Shown: positions 32,833 to 41,081 of the stretch, piece by piece
Layout of the letters: every line of letters begins with the position of its first letter
How positions within the stretch are numbered: position 1 is the first letter of the stretch
Assembly (NCBI GenBank): GCA_964202965.1
Contig: CAXNKG010000023.1
Location: 1 to 44,762 of the forward strand
Direction: 5' to 3'
Length of the DNA stretch: 44,762 nt
Source of the DNA: CAXNKG01 sp964202965
GTDB lineage: Bacteria; Acidobacteriota; Vicinamibacteria; Vicinamibacterales; UBA2999
Notes under the pieces: model-generated
Database searches by the model: none
What the model was told of the DNA's origin: nothing
Seen by the model: only the letters and a program-made list of their open reading frames with translations
Translations under genes and position numbers: made by a program

Positions 32833-34335
32833 ATGTCCGGGCTGCGTCTTGCGCCAGTCGCACCGTCTCCGCACCTGCCGACGATTATTCTGACGGCGGG
32901 TCAGTCGAAGACTGTCGGCCGGGGCCGGCAGGCCGACGTGATGGTGGATGATCCGAGCCTGTCGCGGCTGCACGCGCGGGTCAGCGTCGATCACGAGGGG
33001 CAGCTCGCCGTCGACGACCTGGGCAGCACCAACGGCATCTTCGTCAACGGCAGCGAGCAGCTCAGTGCCTTCGTGATCGCGGGCGACGTGATCCGGTTCG
33101 GACGCGTCGAGTACCTCGTGGGCACCGACGAGGTGCCGACGACTCCGTCGGTGGCGGAGCTGCCCGCGGCATCCCAGACGGTCCTGCGCCGCGTGGCGAT
33201 GACCGCGACGCCGAAGATCGACCGCCTGGCGCTCGAAGCCCTGCTTGCCACGAGCCGCGAAATGATGGCGTTCGACGATCTGCCGGCGCTCCTCGATCGC
33301 GTGCTCGACCGCCTGTCGTCGATTGTGAAGCCGGATCGCGCCGCCATCATGCTCGTGGACGCGCAGACCGGGGCGATGATCCCGAGGGCGGTCCGCCCGG
33401 CGGGAGCCTACTCGTCGGTATCGGAATTCGCCAGCTCCACGGTCGTGCGCGAAGCGCTGACCTCGCGCGACGTGTTCATCGTGCACGACATCCGGATGGA
33501 CCCCAGGCTGCAGCAGGCGGAGAGCGTGCTCGCGGCCGGTGTGCGCTCGGTGATCTGCGTCCCGCTCCTTGGCCGCACGGGCCCAATCGGGGCGCTGTAC
33601 GCGGACAAACTGGGCGTCGAGCAGTTCGCGCCAGAAACCGCGGAGTACGCCGCCGCATTCGCCGGCCACGCCGCGGCAGCGCTCGAGACCGCCCAGCTCT
33701 ACGACGACCGGCATCGGCACTTTCGCGCGACGCTCGAGGCATTCGCGAAAGCGATCGACGCGCGCGACCACTACACGGCGGGCCATTCCGAGCGCGTCAC
33801 CGCGTACTCGCTGGTGCTCGCGCGGCACAGCGGCACATACTCGTCGGACTTCGAGACCATCCGGCGCGCCGGCATGCTTCACGACATCGGCAAGGTGGGC
33901 GTGCCGGATTCGGTGCTCCTCAAGCCGGGGTCGCTCGATGCGTTCGAGCGGGCCCAGATCGAGGCGCACGTCACGATCGGGTACATGATGCTCGAGCCGC
34001 TGCCGTTCCTCGGCGCGTCGCTGCCGGCGGTGCGCGGCCATCACGAGCGGTGGGACGGGAGCGGCTACCCGGACAAGCTCGGAGGCACCGACATTCATCC
34101 GCACGCCCGCCTGATGGCCGTGGCGGACAGCTACGACGCGATGACGTCGGCGAGGCCGTACCGCGGCGCGCTCCCTGCCGAGGAAGCGGCCCGGCGGCTG
34201 CGGGCCGACAGCGGCGCGCAGTTCGATCCGGCGATGATTGAGTTGTTTGATGCGGTGCGGGAGGAATTCGCCGCCCTGCACGAACAGCCGGACGGCGCCG
34301 AGCTGCGGGCCGAGCTACTGCGCAGCGTTTCCTAG
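32833..34335 (+). CDS. FHA-GAF-HD-GYP signalling protein (c-di-GMP phosphodiesterase-like)
   Basis: 500 aa, no membrane segment. An FHA domain (about 15-100: KTVGRGRQADVMVDDPSLSRLHARV, DDLGSTNGIFVNG) recognises phosphothreonine. A GAF domain follows (about 130-290). The HD-GYP domain (about 300-480) has GHSERVTAYSL, MLHDIGKVGVPD, GHHERWDGSGYPD and the AVADSYDAMTSARPYR block; all metal ligands look intact. It should hydrolyse c-di-GMP. The FHA domain and the convergent Ser/Thr kinase next door, overlapping by 21 bp, suggest that kinase signals may feed into c-di-GMP turnover, but this is inference. Confidence 0.92.
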   Translation: MSGLRLAPVAPSPHLPTIILTAGQSKTVGRGRQADVMVDDPSLSRLHARVSVDHEGQLAVDDLGSTNGIFVNGSEQLSAFVIAGDVIRFGRVEYLVGTDEVPTTPSVAELPAASQTVLRRVAMTATPKIDRLALEALLATSREMMAFDDLPALLDRVLDRLSSIVKPDRAAIMLVDAQTGAMIPRAVRPAGAYSSVSEFASSTVVREALTSRDVFIVHDIRMDPRLQQAESVLAAGVRSVICVPLLGRTGPIGALYADKLGVEQFAPETAEYAAAFAGHAAAALETAQLYDDRHRHFRATLEAFAKAIDARDHYTAGHSERVTAYSLVLARHSGTYSSDFETIRRAGMLHDIGKVGVPDSVLLKPGSLDAFERAQIEAHVTIGYMMLEPLPFLGASLPAVRGHHERWDGSGYPDKLGGTDIHPHARLMAVADSYDAMTSARPYRGALPAEEAARRLRADSGAQFDPAMIELFDAVREEFAALHEQPDGAELRAELLRSVS

Positions 34336-36021
34336 AGCGGCGTTTCGTAGCCCGCTCAACACCCAGCCCGCGCCAGTCTTCTGCAACGTATAGACCTCAT
34401 GCTGAGTGGCCGTGGTCTGGCGCCCGCCTGACTGCGGGGTGCACGTATGCGTGCTGCGGACGTCGGCTTCGGCGGCCGCGGTGTCCGCCAGCGCCACGTT
34501 CATCTGATCGAACGTGACCTCGTAGATGATGCAGTTGCTGAACACCCGTTCCATCGTCTGGCGGACGGGCGCCGGCAGCTCGGGGAACGCCGCAAGCACG
34601 GCGTCCATGTCGCGGTTGCGGTAGCCCGCCCTGAACCGCTCCATCGCCGCTTCAATGGCCGGCCGCTCCACCTCGAGCGGATCGGGAGGCGGCCCCGTCA
34701 GGTACGGCAGGGCGACGACAGCTCCCGCGGTCACCGCCACGGCTGCTGCCCCAATCAATACCCACCGGCGTGAGCTGCCCACTGGCTGGATTGCGCCGGT
34801 CGCCGGCCTGGCGGTGGCCGTCGGCGGACGGATGCCTGTCGTCGGCGGCCGCTTTGTCACCGTCGACGGCGGTGTTGACGTGCGCGATTTCACGGACCAG
34901 GACCGCGGCGCTTCCGTCGCCGCCGGGGCGGGTGGCGCGGCCGACACCGCGGACCGGGACGAGGCAGGCATCGCTGTCGGGGGGCCCGCCGCCGCTGCGG
35001 GCGGCGGCTCGACGCTTTCGGCCTCGGGCGGGGGCGCCTCCGGAATCGCGAAGTCCGGGAACTCCTCCTTGACGTTGTCGAAGTCGAATTGGGAATCGAC
35101 CTTCGTCGTAGGTGATTTCGCGGCCGACGAGGCAGGGCGCACCGTGCCGGTCGAGGGCGGAATGATGGGCCGCGAGATCACGACCGTCCGGTCGTCGGCG
35201 CTGACGGTCCCGCTGTGCACGGCGGCGATGGCCGCGCGCATCTCGGCCAGATCCTGGAACCGGTTGTCCGGCGACTTCTGCAGCGCCCGGATGACCACGT
35301 CTTCGAGGCCGGCGGGCAGCCCGGGCACGATGCTGCCGAGGGCGGGCGGATCCTCGTGCGGAAGCCGGTGGAGCAGGCCGTCGTTGATGTTTCCCTTGAA
35401 CGCCTGCTGATACGAAATCAGCTCGTAGGCGACGGTGCCGACCGAGAAGATGTCGCTGCGATGGTCGATCGGGCGGCCGAGCATCTGCTCGGGCGACATG
35501 TAGTTGAGCGAACCGATCAGCGCGCCGTCCTGCGTCAGCCCCGACCCCTCGACCCGGGCGATGCCGAAGTCCAGGATGCGCAGCATGCCCTCGCGGTCCA
35601 CCATCACATTCGCCGGCTTGATGTCGCGATGGACGATGCCCGCGCGGTGGGCGAAGTGAAGACCGGCGCACAGCTGCTCGATGTAGGAGAGCTTGTCCGC
35701 CAGCGGAACGGTCTTGCGGCTCCGGATGACGTCCGCGAGCGAATCGCCCTCCACGTACTCCATGACCATGTAGGGCTGGTGCTCGTGCTGGCCGCTCGCG
35801 TAAATCGTGATGATGTTCGGGTGGCGGAGCGCCGCCGCGGCACGCGCTTCGCGGAAGAACCGGTCCAGCACCTCCTGGTCGTGCACTTCTTCGCGGATCA
35901 CCTTGATGGCGACCTGGCGATTCAGCTCCGGGTCGAGGCCCAGGTAGACGGCCCCCATGCCGCCGGAGCCGACCTGGCGCGTGACCTCGAAGTTGCCGAT
36001 TCTGGAAGGGATGTTTGCCAC
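34315..36021 (-). CDS. Transmembrane Ser/Thr protein kinase (PknB-type) with extracytoplasmic tail domain
   Basis: 568 aa from a GTG start. The kinase domain (about 10-270) is intact: GSGGMGAVYLG, VAIKVI, catalytic loop HRDIKPANVMVD, DFGIAR and the APE-equivalent GSLNYMSPEQ. A Pro/Ala/Thr-rich juxtamembrane region (about 290-415) leads to one membrane helix (WVLIGAAAVAVTAGAVVALPYL). The external C-terminal domain (about 445-568) resembles a SnoaL/NTF2-like fold rather than PASTA repeats. It is downstream of a PP2C phosphatase gene, the usual antagonist pair. Targets are unknown. Confidence 0.92.
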   Translation of the reverse strand: MANIPSRIGNFEVTRQVGSGGMGAVYLGLDPELNRQVAIKVIREEVHDQEVLDRFFREARAAAALRHPNIITIYASGQHEHQPYMVMEYVEGDSLADVIRSRKTVPLADKLSYIEQLCAGLHFAHRAGIVHRDIKPANVMVDREGMLRILDFGIARVEGSGLTQDGALIGSLNYMSPEQMLGRPIDHRSDIFSVGTVAYELISYQQAFKGNINDGLLHRLPHEDPPALGSIVPGLPAGLEDVVIRALQKSPDNRFQDLAEMRAAIAAVHSGTVSADDRTVVISRPIIPPSTGTVRPASSAAKSPTTKVDSQFDFDNVKEEFPDFAIPEAPPPEAESVEPPPAAAAGPPTAMPASSRSAVSAAPPAPAATEAPRSWSVKSRTSTPPSTVTKRPPTTGIRPPTATARPATGAIQPVGSSRRWVLIGAAAVAVTAGAVVALPYLTGPPPDPLEVERPAIEAAMERFRAGYRNRDMDAVLAAFPELPAPVRQTMERVFSNCIIYEVTFDQMNVALADTAAAEADVRSTHTCTPQSGGRQTTATQHEVYTLQKTGAGWVLSGLRNAALGNAAQ

Positions 36022-36045
36022 CGTAAGTCCTGTACCCGTAGTGCG

Positions 36046-36819
36046 TTACTGTGAGGCTTCGACCACAATTACGGTCGCGTTATCAGGTCCCCCGCGCTGG
36101 TTGGTCTGCTGAATGGCCGCCTCGCAGAGCTCCTGGAGGGGCCGATCCTGGCTGCCGAACAGCGCGGCAATCTCCTTGTCGGTCAATACCGCGTGGATTC
36201 CATCCGAACAGAGCAGCACGCGCTCGCCCGGCGCCAGGGTCAGCTCGACGACGTCCACCGTCATGCCGGGCTGGCCGGAGACGGCCCGCGTGACCACATG
36301 CCGGAGGGGGTGGTTCCGCGCGGCTTCAGGGTCGATGAGCCCGAGCGCGAGCTGCTCGGCGACGACCGAATGGTCCCGCGTCAGCTGCGACATCTCGCCG
36401 CCGCGGAGCACGTACCCGCGGCAGTCGCCGACGTTCGTGATCGCGAGTGCGCCTTTCACAAAGAGCGCTGCGGCGAGCGTCGCTCCGCTCCCCTCGAGGG
36501 CGTGGTCGGTCTGCGCGCGCGTGCCCAGCGTACGGTTGGCGATCCGGATGGCGACCTGCAGGCGATTCGCCAGAACCGAGAGCTTGGGATCCAGGCCAAT
36601 CGGCCAGGTCTTGTCGGAGTCGCCGGCCGTTTCGCGGACAAATGCCGTCACGGATTCGGCGATGGTGGCCGCGGCCAGCTCGCCACCGGCGTGGCCGCCC
36701 ATCCCATCGATCACCGCAAAGAATCCCAGGTCGGTCTCGGCGACGAACCGGTCTTCGTTATTCGGCCGGACGCGGCCCCGGTCGGTCGCCGCGCCGAAGC
36801 GGAGCGGCACGGACGTCAT
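36046..36819 (-). CDS. PP2C-type Ser/Thr protein phosphatase
   Basis: 257 aa from ATG 36819, ATGA-coupled to nadK. The metal-binding PPM motifs are complete: RVRPNNEDRF, IDGMGGHAGGE, NVGDCRGYVLRGG, LLCSDGIHAVLTD and GGPDNATVIVVE. No membrane segment, so cytoplasmic. It probably dephosphorylates the substrates of, and the autophosphorylated sites on, the adjacent kinase, 25 bp downstream. The operon order tlyA-nadK-PP2C-kinase is tightly packed. Confidence 0.93.
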   Translation of the reverse strand: MTSVPLRFGAATDRGRVRPNNEDRFVAETDLGFFAVIDGMGGHAGGELAAATIAESVTAFVRETAGDSDKTWPIGLDPKLSVLANRLQVAIRIANRTLGTRAQTDHALEGSGATLAAALFVKGALAITNVGDCRGYVLRGGEMSQLTRDHSVVAEQLALGLIDPEAARNHPLRHVVTRAVSGQPGMTVDVVELTLAPGERVLLCSDGIHAVLTDKEIAALFGSQDRPLQELCEAAIQQTNQRGGPDNATVIVVEASQ

Positions 36820-37700
36820 CGTTCGCCCCACTTGAGTTTTTCGCGCAGCACCTCGAAATAGCCTCGTGCCGGGGCCTTGACGATCCGCAGGACGCGATCC
36901 GACTTGCGCACGCGGACGACGTCGCCCTGTTTCAACGGGTAGCCAGACTGGCCGTCGTAGGTGACGAACACTTCGTCGGCCGGACCTTCCGCGTGCGTGC
37001 GCACCTCGATCTCCGCGTGGCCGGGAATGACAACGGGCCGATTGGTAAGCGTGTGCGGCGCGATCGGGTTGAGAATCAGCGCATCGACGCTCGGGTGCAC
37101 GATCGGCCCGCCCGCCGCCAGATTGTAGGCGGTGGATCCGGTGGCGCTCGCGATGATCAGGCCGTCCGCCTTGACGCGCGTCACGAATTCGCCGCTCACC
37201 CAGACCGACAGCTCGATGATGCGCGAGAGCGCGGCCTTGGCGAAGACCACGTCGTTGAGGACGATCCGCGAGTCGACCTGCTCGTGCCGCCGTTCGGCAT
37301 CGGCCTGCAGCATCGCCCGCTCGTCGAAGGTCGCCGAGCCGTCGAGCACGCGCTCGAGCGACGCCGTGAGTTCGTCGATCCGGATTTCGGTGAGGAACCC
37401 GAGGCTCCCGAAATTCACGCCCAGGATAGGGATGTCGCGGCCCGCTTTCGCAATGCGCGCCGCCATCGAGAGCAGCGTGCCGTCGCCGCCGAGGACCACG
37501 ACCAGGTCGACGTCGGCTGGGAGCGCTTCCCGCGTCGCGGTCCTGCCGGTCCGGGCCCCGGGTCGCGCCAGCGCCGCCGTCTCCCGCTCGAAGACCGCCT
37601 CGACTCCACGGGCGCCGAGCCACTCGCTCAGATTCGAGAGGTGGTCCGACGCGGCGACGAGGCCGTGCTTCGCGACAATGCCGACGCGTCGTATGGTCAT
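36816..37700 (-). CDS. nadK: NAD kinase
   Basis: 294 aa. NAD kinase makes NADP from NAD and ATP or polyphosphate. The signature GGDGTLL (VVLGGDGTLLSMA) and the NE/D-type block GVNFGSLGFLTEI are followed by GLIIASATGSTAYNLAAGGPIV, the conserved substrate-binding segment. The C-terminal NPIAPHTLTNRPVVIP is also standard. Starts and stops overlap by 4 bp with tlyA upstream and with the phosphatase gene downstream. Confidence 0.95.
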   Translation of the reverse strand: MTIRRVGIVAKHGLVAASDHLSNLSEWLGARGVEAVFERETAALARPGARTGRTATREALPADVDLVVVLGGDGTLLSMAARIAKAGRDIPILGVNFGSLGFLTEIRIDELTASLERVLDGSATFDERAMLQADAERRHEQVDSRIVLNDVVFAKAALSRIIELSVWVSGEFVTRVKADGLIIASATGSTAYNLAAGGPIVHPSVDALILNPIAPHTLTNRPVVIPGHAEIEVRTHAEGPADEVFVTYDGQSGYPLKQGDVVRVRKSDRVLRIVKAPARGYFEVLREKLKWGER

Positions 37701-38425
37701 GCGCGCAAATGCAGGAGGTACTCGACGTTGCCCTTCTGTCCGGTAATTGGCGACGGGGTGACGCCGGCTGGCGTTAATCCTACCGCAGCGGCGGCGCCGC
37801 GAATCTCCTCCACGACCCGCGCCCGCACGGCGTCGTCGCGCACGACACCGGAGCCGGCCTCGCGGCGTCCCGCCTCGAACTGCGGCTTCACGAGGGCCAC
37901 GATGTCGGCGCCGGGCCGCACGATCGGCGGGATGACCGGAAGGATGTGCCGCAGCGAGATGAACGAGACGTCGACGCAGACGATATCGACCGGAGCCGGC
38001 AGGTCGGCAGACGTCAAGCGCCTCGCATTGAAGTGCTCGATGACGACGACGCGCGGGTCGGTCCGCAGCCGCCAGTCGAGCTGCCCGTGGCCGACGTCCA
38101 GCGCGACGACGCGCGCGGCACCGCGCTGGAGGAGGACATCGGTGAACCCGCCGGTCGACGCGCCGATATCGAGTGCCTCCCGTCCCTCCACCGCGATGCC
38201 GAACGTGTCGAGGGCATGCGCGAGCTTGATGCCGCCGCGGCCGACATACGGATGATCCGGCGCGAGGACCGTGACGGCCGCGGCCGGGTCAATCTGGGCG
38301 CCAGCTTTGCTCACGGTCTGGCCGGCGACCGTGACCTGCCCCGCGAGGATCATCGCGCGCGCCCGTTCGCGTGACGGCAACAGGCCCCTGTCGACGACCA
38401 GCTGATCCAGACGAATTTTGCTCAA
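37697..38425 (-). CDS. tlyA: TlyA-family rRNA 2'-O-methyltransferase
   Basis: 242 aa from a TTG start that gives the expected S4 N-terminus (IRLDQLVVDRGLLPSRERARAM, in part). The S4 RNA-binding domain (1-60) is followed by an FtsJ-like methyltransferase fold with motif I ALDIGASTGGFTDVLLQRGA. The K-D-K-E-type residues include the Lys of YVGRGGIKL and the DVSFISL block. TlyA methylates C1409 of 16S and C1920 of 23S rRNA in mycobacteria; other homologues are called hemolysin-like. nadK overlap supports joint translation. Confidence 0.92.
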   Translation of the reverse strand: MSKIRLDQLVVDRGLLPSRERARAMILAGQVTVAGQTVSKAGAQIDPAAAVTVLAPDHPYVGRGGIKLAHALDTFGIAVEGREALDIGASTGGFTDVLLQRGAARVVALDVGHGQLDWRLRTDPRVVVIEHFNARRLTSADLPAPVDIVCVDVSFISLRHILPVIPPIVRPGADIVALVKPQFEAGRREAGSGVVRDDAVRARVVEEIRGAAAAVGLTPAGVTPSPITGQKGNVEYLLHLRA

Positions 38426-38435
38426 TCCAGTCGGC

Positions 38436-39323
38436 TCAATGCGATCGGTTGACGATCCAGCGGCCGATCGCCATCAGGTGCGAATCGGCCAGTCGCGCGC
38501 CGCGCAGCGCGTCCTCGGCGCGCTCGAGGCACTCGGCGGCCAGGCGGCGCGCGCCGTCGACGCCGTGGATCGCGGGATACGTCGGCTTGCCGGCCGCGGC
38601 GTCCTTCCCGGCGCTCTTGCCGATGGCGGCGGGCATGCCTTCCACGTCGAGGATGTCGTCGATGATCTGAAACGCCAGGCCGAAGTCGATGGCGGCCGCG
38701 TCAATTCGAACCACCGTCGGATCGTCGGCGCCGCCCATGACGGCACCGGCCACGGCGGCGGCGCGAATGAGCGCGCCCGTCTTCTTGCCGTGCAGCACGC
38801 GCAGATCGTCGGCGGCTGTCGTGCCGGCGAGGTCGAGCGCCTGGCCGCCCACCATGCCGGTGGCGCCGGCCGCCGTCGCAATAATGCCGATGACGCGCAG
38901 CGTGCGGGCCTGCATCGACGCGTCCTGCGACGCCGCCGGCGCGCGCGCCATCAGGGCGAATGCTTCGGTGAGCAGGCCGTCGCCCGCCAGGATGGCCATG
39001 CCTTCACCGGCCACGACGTGCAGCGTCGGCCGCCCGCGTCGCATGGTGTCGTTGTCCATGGCCGGCAGGTCGTCGTGGATCAGCGAGTACGTATGAATCA
39101 GCTCGACGGCGCACGCCGCCGGCATGGCGAGCCAACGATCGCCGCCGACCGCCTCGGCGCTCGCCAGGCACAGCACCGGCCGAAGACGCTTGCCGCCCGC
39201 GGTGAGGCTGTAGCGCATGGCGTCGCCGATCACCGGCGGGCAATCGGGCGGCGGCGGGAGCACGGACGCCAGCGCCGTCTCGATTTCAGTGCGGCGTGCC
39301 TCGAGGTAGTCGTGGAAAGGCAT
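38436..39323 (-). CDS. ispA: Polyprenyl (farnesyl/geranyl) diphosphate synthase
   Basis: 295 aa. Both Asp-rich motifs of short-chain trans-prenyltransferases are seen: FARM LIHDDLPAMDNDTMRRGRPT (DDxxxxD) and SARM FQIIDDILDVEG. The residues GGKRLRPVL near the N-terminus bind IPP. It condenses IPP with DMAPP/GPP, most likely to FPP given the short insertion before the FARM. It is followed 10 bp downstream by tlyA. No ribosome site precedes the ATG; the heptamer array lies directly upstream. xseA-xseB-ispA order is widely conserved. Confidence 0.93.
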   Translation of the reverse strand: MPFHDYLEARRTEIETALASVLPPPPDCPPVIGDAMRYSLTAGGKRLRPVLCLASAEAVGGDRWLAMPAACAVELIHTYSLIHDDLPAMDNDTMRRGRPTLHVVAGEGMAILAGDGLLTEAFALMARAPAASQDASMQARTLRVIGIIATAAGATGMVGGQALDLAGTTAADDLRVLHGKKTGALIRAAAVAGAVMGGADDPTVVRIDAAAIDFGLAFQIIDDILDVEGMPAAIGKSAGKDAAAGKPTYPAIHGVDGARRLAAECLERAEDALRGARLADSHLMAIGRWIVNRSH

Positions 39324-39403
39324 TCAGGTCAGAAGTCAGAAGTCAGAAGTCAGAAGTCAGAAGTCAAAAGTACCTTTGACTTTTAACTTTTGACTTTTGA
39401 CTT
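39324..39403. repeat. Mirrored heptamer array (AGAAGTC/CTTTTGA-type) between xseB and ispA
   Basis: Units TCAGGTC, AGAAGTC x5 and AAAAGTA lead without phase change into CCTTTGA, CTTTTAA, CTTTTGA x2 and CTT. The TAA stop of xseB (39383-39385) is in the variant unit CTTTTAA, so the right arm codes for the last residues of XseB. Confidence 0.82.
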
Positions 39404-39640
39404 ATCGTCCTCGTCCTGTCCGAATGACGCGGGGGCGGGCTTCACGTCGCCGCGCTCGTTCAGGATTTCGATCCGGCGTTCCGCCTCTTCGAGGCGGGAG
39501 TGGCAGAAGCGGGAGAGCTGGACGCCACGCTCGTAGAGCTGCAGCGACGTTTCGAGCGGAAGGTCCCCCTCCTCGAGTTTCGTGACGATGGATTCGAGCT
39601 CCGCAATCGCGGCTTCGAAATCCTTGACCGTGTCAGCCAT
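39383..39640 (-). CDS. xseB: Exodeoxyribonuclease VII small subunit
   Basis: 85 aa, typical size. The conserved core is FEAAIAELESIVTKLEEGDLPLETSLQLYERGVQL (seen as FEAAIAELE, LEEGDLPLE and YERGVQL). It assembles with XseA to degrade single-stranded DNA. It overlaps xseA by 8 bp. The last six residues (KSKVKS) and the stop are encoded by the heptamer array and are not part of the family core. Confidence 0.93.
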   Translation of the reverse strand: MADTVKDFEAAIAELESIVTKLEEGDLPLETSLQLYERGVQLSRFCHSRLEEAERRIEILNERGDVKPAPASFGQDEDDKSKVKS

Positions 39641-41081
39641 CCACCTTCTCCTGTACCTGGCACCCGATCTCGCCGTGTGCCAGCTTCACATGTACCTGGT
39701 CGCCCGGCGCCACTGCCGACGCGTCACGGATAATGGCCGTCCGGTCGGCGTTCCAGCAGACGGCATAGCCGCGCCCCAGCACCGCCAGCGGGCTCAGGGC
39801 GTCGAGCCTGGCAGCCGCCCCGCGCAGGCGGCCGTCTGCGCCGTGCCGGATGCGGACGGTCTGCGCCAGCAGGGCGCCGTCGGCCGCCGTGAGCCGCGAT
39901 CGCACCTGACTGAGACGGCGGCGGAGGTCGCACCGCTCGAGCGAGAGGCGCAGACGCTGCAGCGCGCGCGTGCGCGACACGAGCCGGCCCCGCAGGCCCT
40001 GTCCCAGTTCGTGCGTGAGTTCCGACACGTGCCGGCCTCGCATCGCGACCCGGCCCCTGAATGCCGCATAGCCAGGCCGAGCCTCGAGCATGCGGAGGCG
40101 CGACTCGGCGCGATGCCGCCGGCCGGCCATGGCCGCCGTGACCCGGCGCTCCAGCCGATCGATCCGCGCGGAGAAGTCGTCCTTCCGCGCGACAACCATT
40201 TCGGCCGCCGCCGACGGCGTGGGTGCGCGGACGTCGGCGACGAAGTCGGCCATGGTGACGTCCGTCTCGTGGCCGACCGCCGAAATCGTCGGCACGGGGC
40301 ATCCGGCAATCGCGCGCGCGACCACTTCCTCGTTGAAGGCCCACAGATCTTCGATCGAGCCGCCGCCGCGGCCGACGATCACCACGTCGATGCCGGGCAG
40401 TGCGCCGATCGCCGCCATCGCCCGCGCGATCTCGAGCGCCGCCCCTTCACCCTGCACGCGGGTCGGCCGGATGACGATGTGCGCGTTCGGGTAGCGGCGC
40501 TGCAGCACTTTCACGATGTCGCGGACAGCCGCCCCGTCGAGCGACGTGACGACGCCTATCTTGCGCGGGAGTGAAGGCAGGGGACGCTTGCGGCGCGGAT
40601 CGAAGAGTCCCTCGGCGGCCAGCCGCGCCTTCAGCTGATCGAACGCGAGCTGGCGCGCGCCCAGTCCCTCGGGCTCCAGGTGCGCGCAGACCAGCTGGTA
40701 CTCCCCCTTGGGGTCGTACACGGTGATCTGGCCCCGCGCCACGACCCGCAGTCCGTCCTGCGGCTTGAAGCGGAGGAGGCGCAGCGCCGAGCGGAACATG
40801 ACGCCGCGGATCTGCGCGCTCGCGTCCTTCAGCGTGAAATACAGGTGCCCCGTGTTCCACACGCGGCAGTTCGAGAGCTCGCCTTCCACCCAGACGTCGG
40901 TGAAGCGGTCTTCGATCACCAGCCGCAACTGCGCGGTCAGTTGCGCGACGGTCAGGATCCGGCCCGGCTCGGGAACTTCAGGAACCCTCAGAACTCCAGG
41001 AACTCCAGGAACTCCAGGAACCTCAGGAACCTCAGGAACCCTCGGTTCCTCCTCGAACGGCAGATCGAACAGCGAGGTCAT
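39633..41081 (-). CDS. xseA: Exodeoxyribonuclease VII large subunit
   Basis: 482 aa. The OB-fold N-domain is seen in VAQLTAQLRLVIEDRF and VWVEGELSNCRVWNTGHLYFTLKD. The catalytic region has RKRPLPSLPRKIGVVTSLDGAAVRDI, DVVIVGRGGGSIEDLWAFNEE and SAVGHETDVTMADFVAD. A coiled-coil XseB-binding part follows. Residues 14-38 are an unusual Val-Pro-Glu/Gly repeat inserted before the OB fold, encoded by 9-nt tandem repeats. ATGA overlap with ymdB upstream; 8-bp overlap with xseB downstream. Confidence 0.94.
   Translation of the reverse strand: MTSLFDLPFEEEPRVPEVPEVPGVPGVPGVLRVPEVPEPGRILTVAQLTAQLRLVIEDRFTDVWVEGELSNCRVWNTGHLYFTLKDASAQIRGVMFRSALRLLRFKPQDGLRVVARGQITVYDPKGEYQLVCAHLEPEGLGARQLAFDQLKARLAAEGLFDPRRKRPLPSLPRKIGVVTSLDGAAVRDIVKVLQRRYPNAHIVIRPTRVQGEGAALEIARAMAAIGALPGIDVVIVGRGGGSIEDLWAFNEEVVARAIAGCPVPTISAVGHETDVTMADFVADVRAPTPSAAAEMVVARKDDFSARIDRLERRVTAAMAGRRHRAESRLRMLEARPGYAAFRGRVAMRGRHVSELTHELGQGLRGRLVSRTRALQRLRLSLERCDLRRRLSQVRSRLTAADGALLAQTVRIRHGADGRLRGAAARLDALSPLAVLGRGYAVCWNADRTAIIRDASAVAPGDQVHVKLAHGEIGCQVQEKVDG
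40972..41046. repeat. In-frame 9-nt tandem repeat in xseA
   Basis: Units related to AGGAACTCC/AGGAACCTC repeat about eight times with 9-nt spacing, interrupted once by a shorter unit. On the minus strand they code for (V-P-[EG])n, so length changes by whole units would keep the reading frame. Confidence 0.75.
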
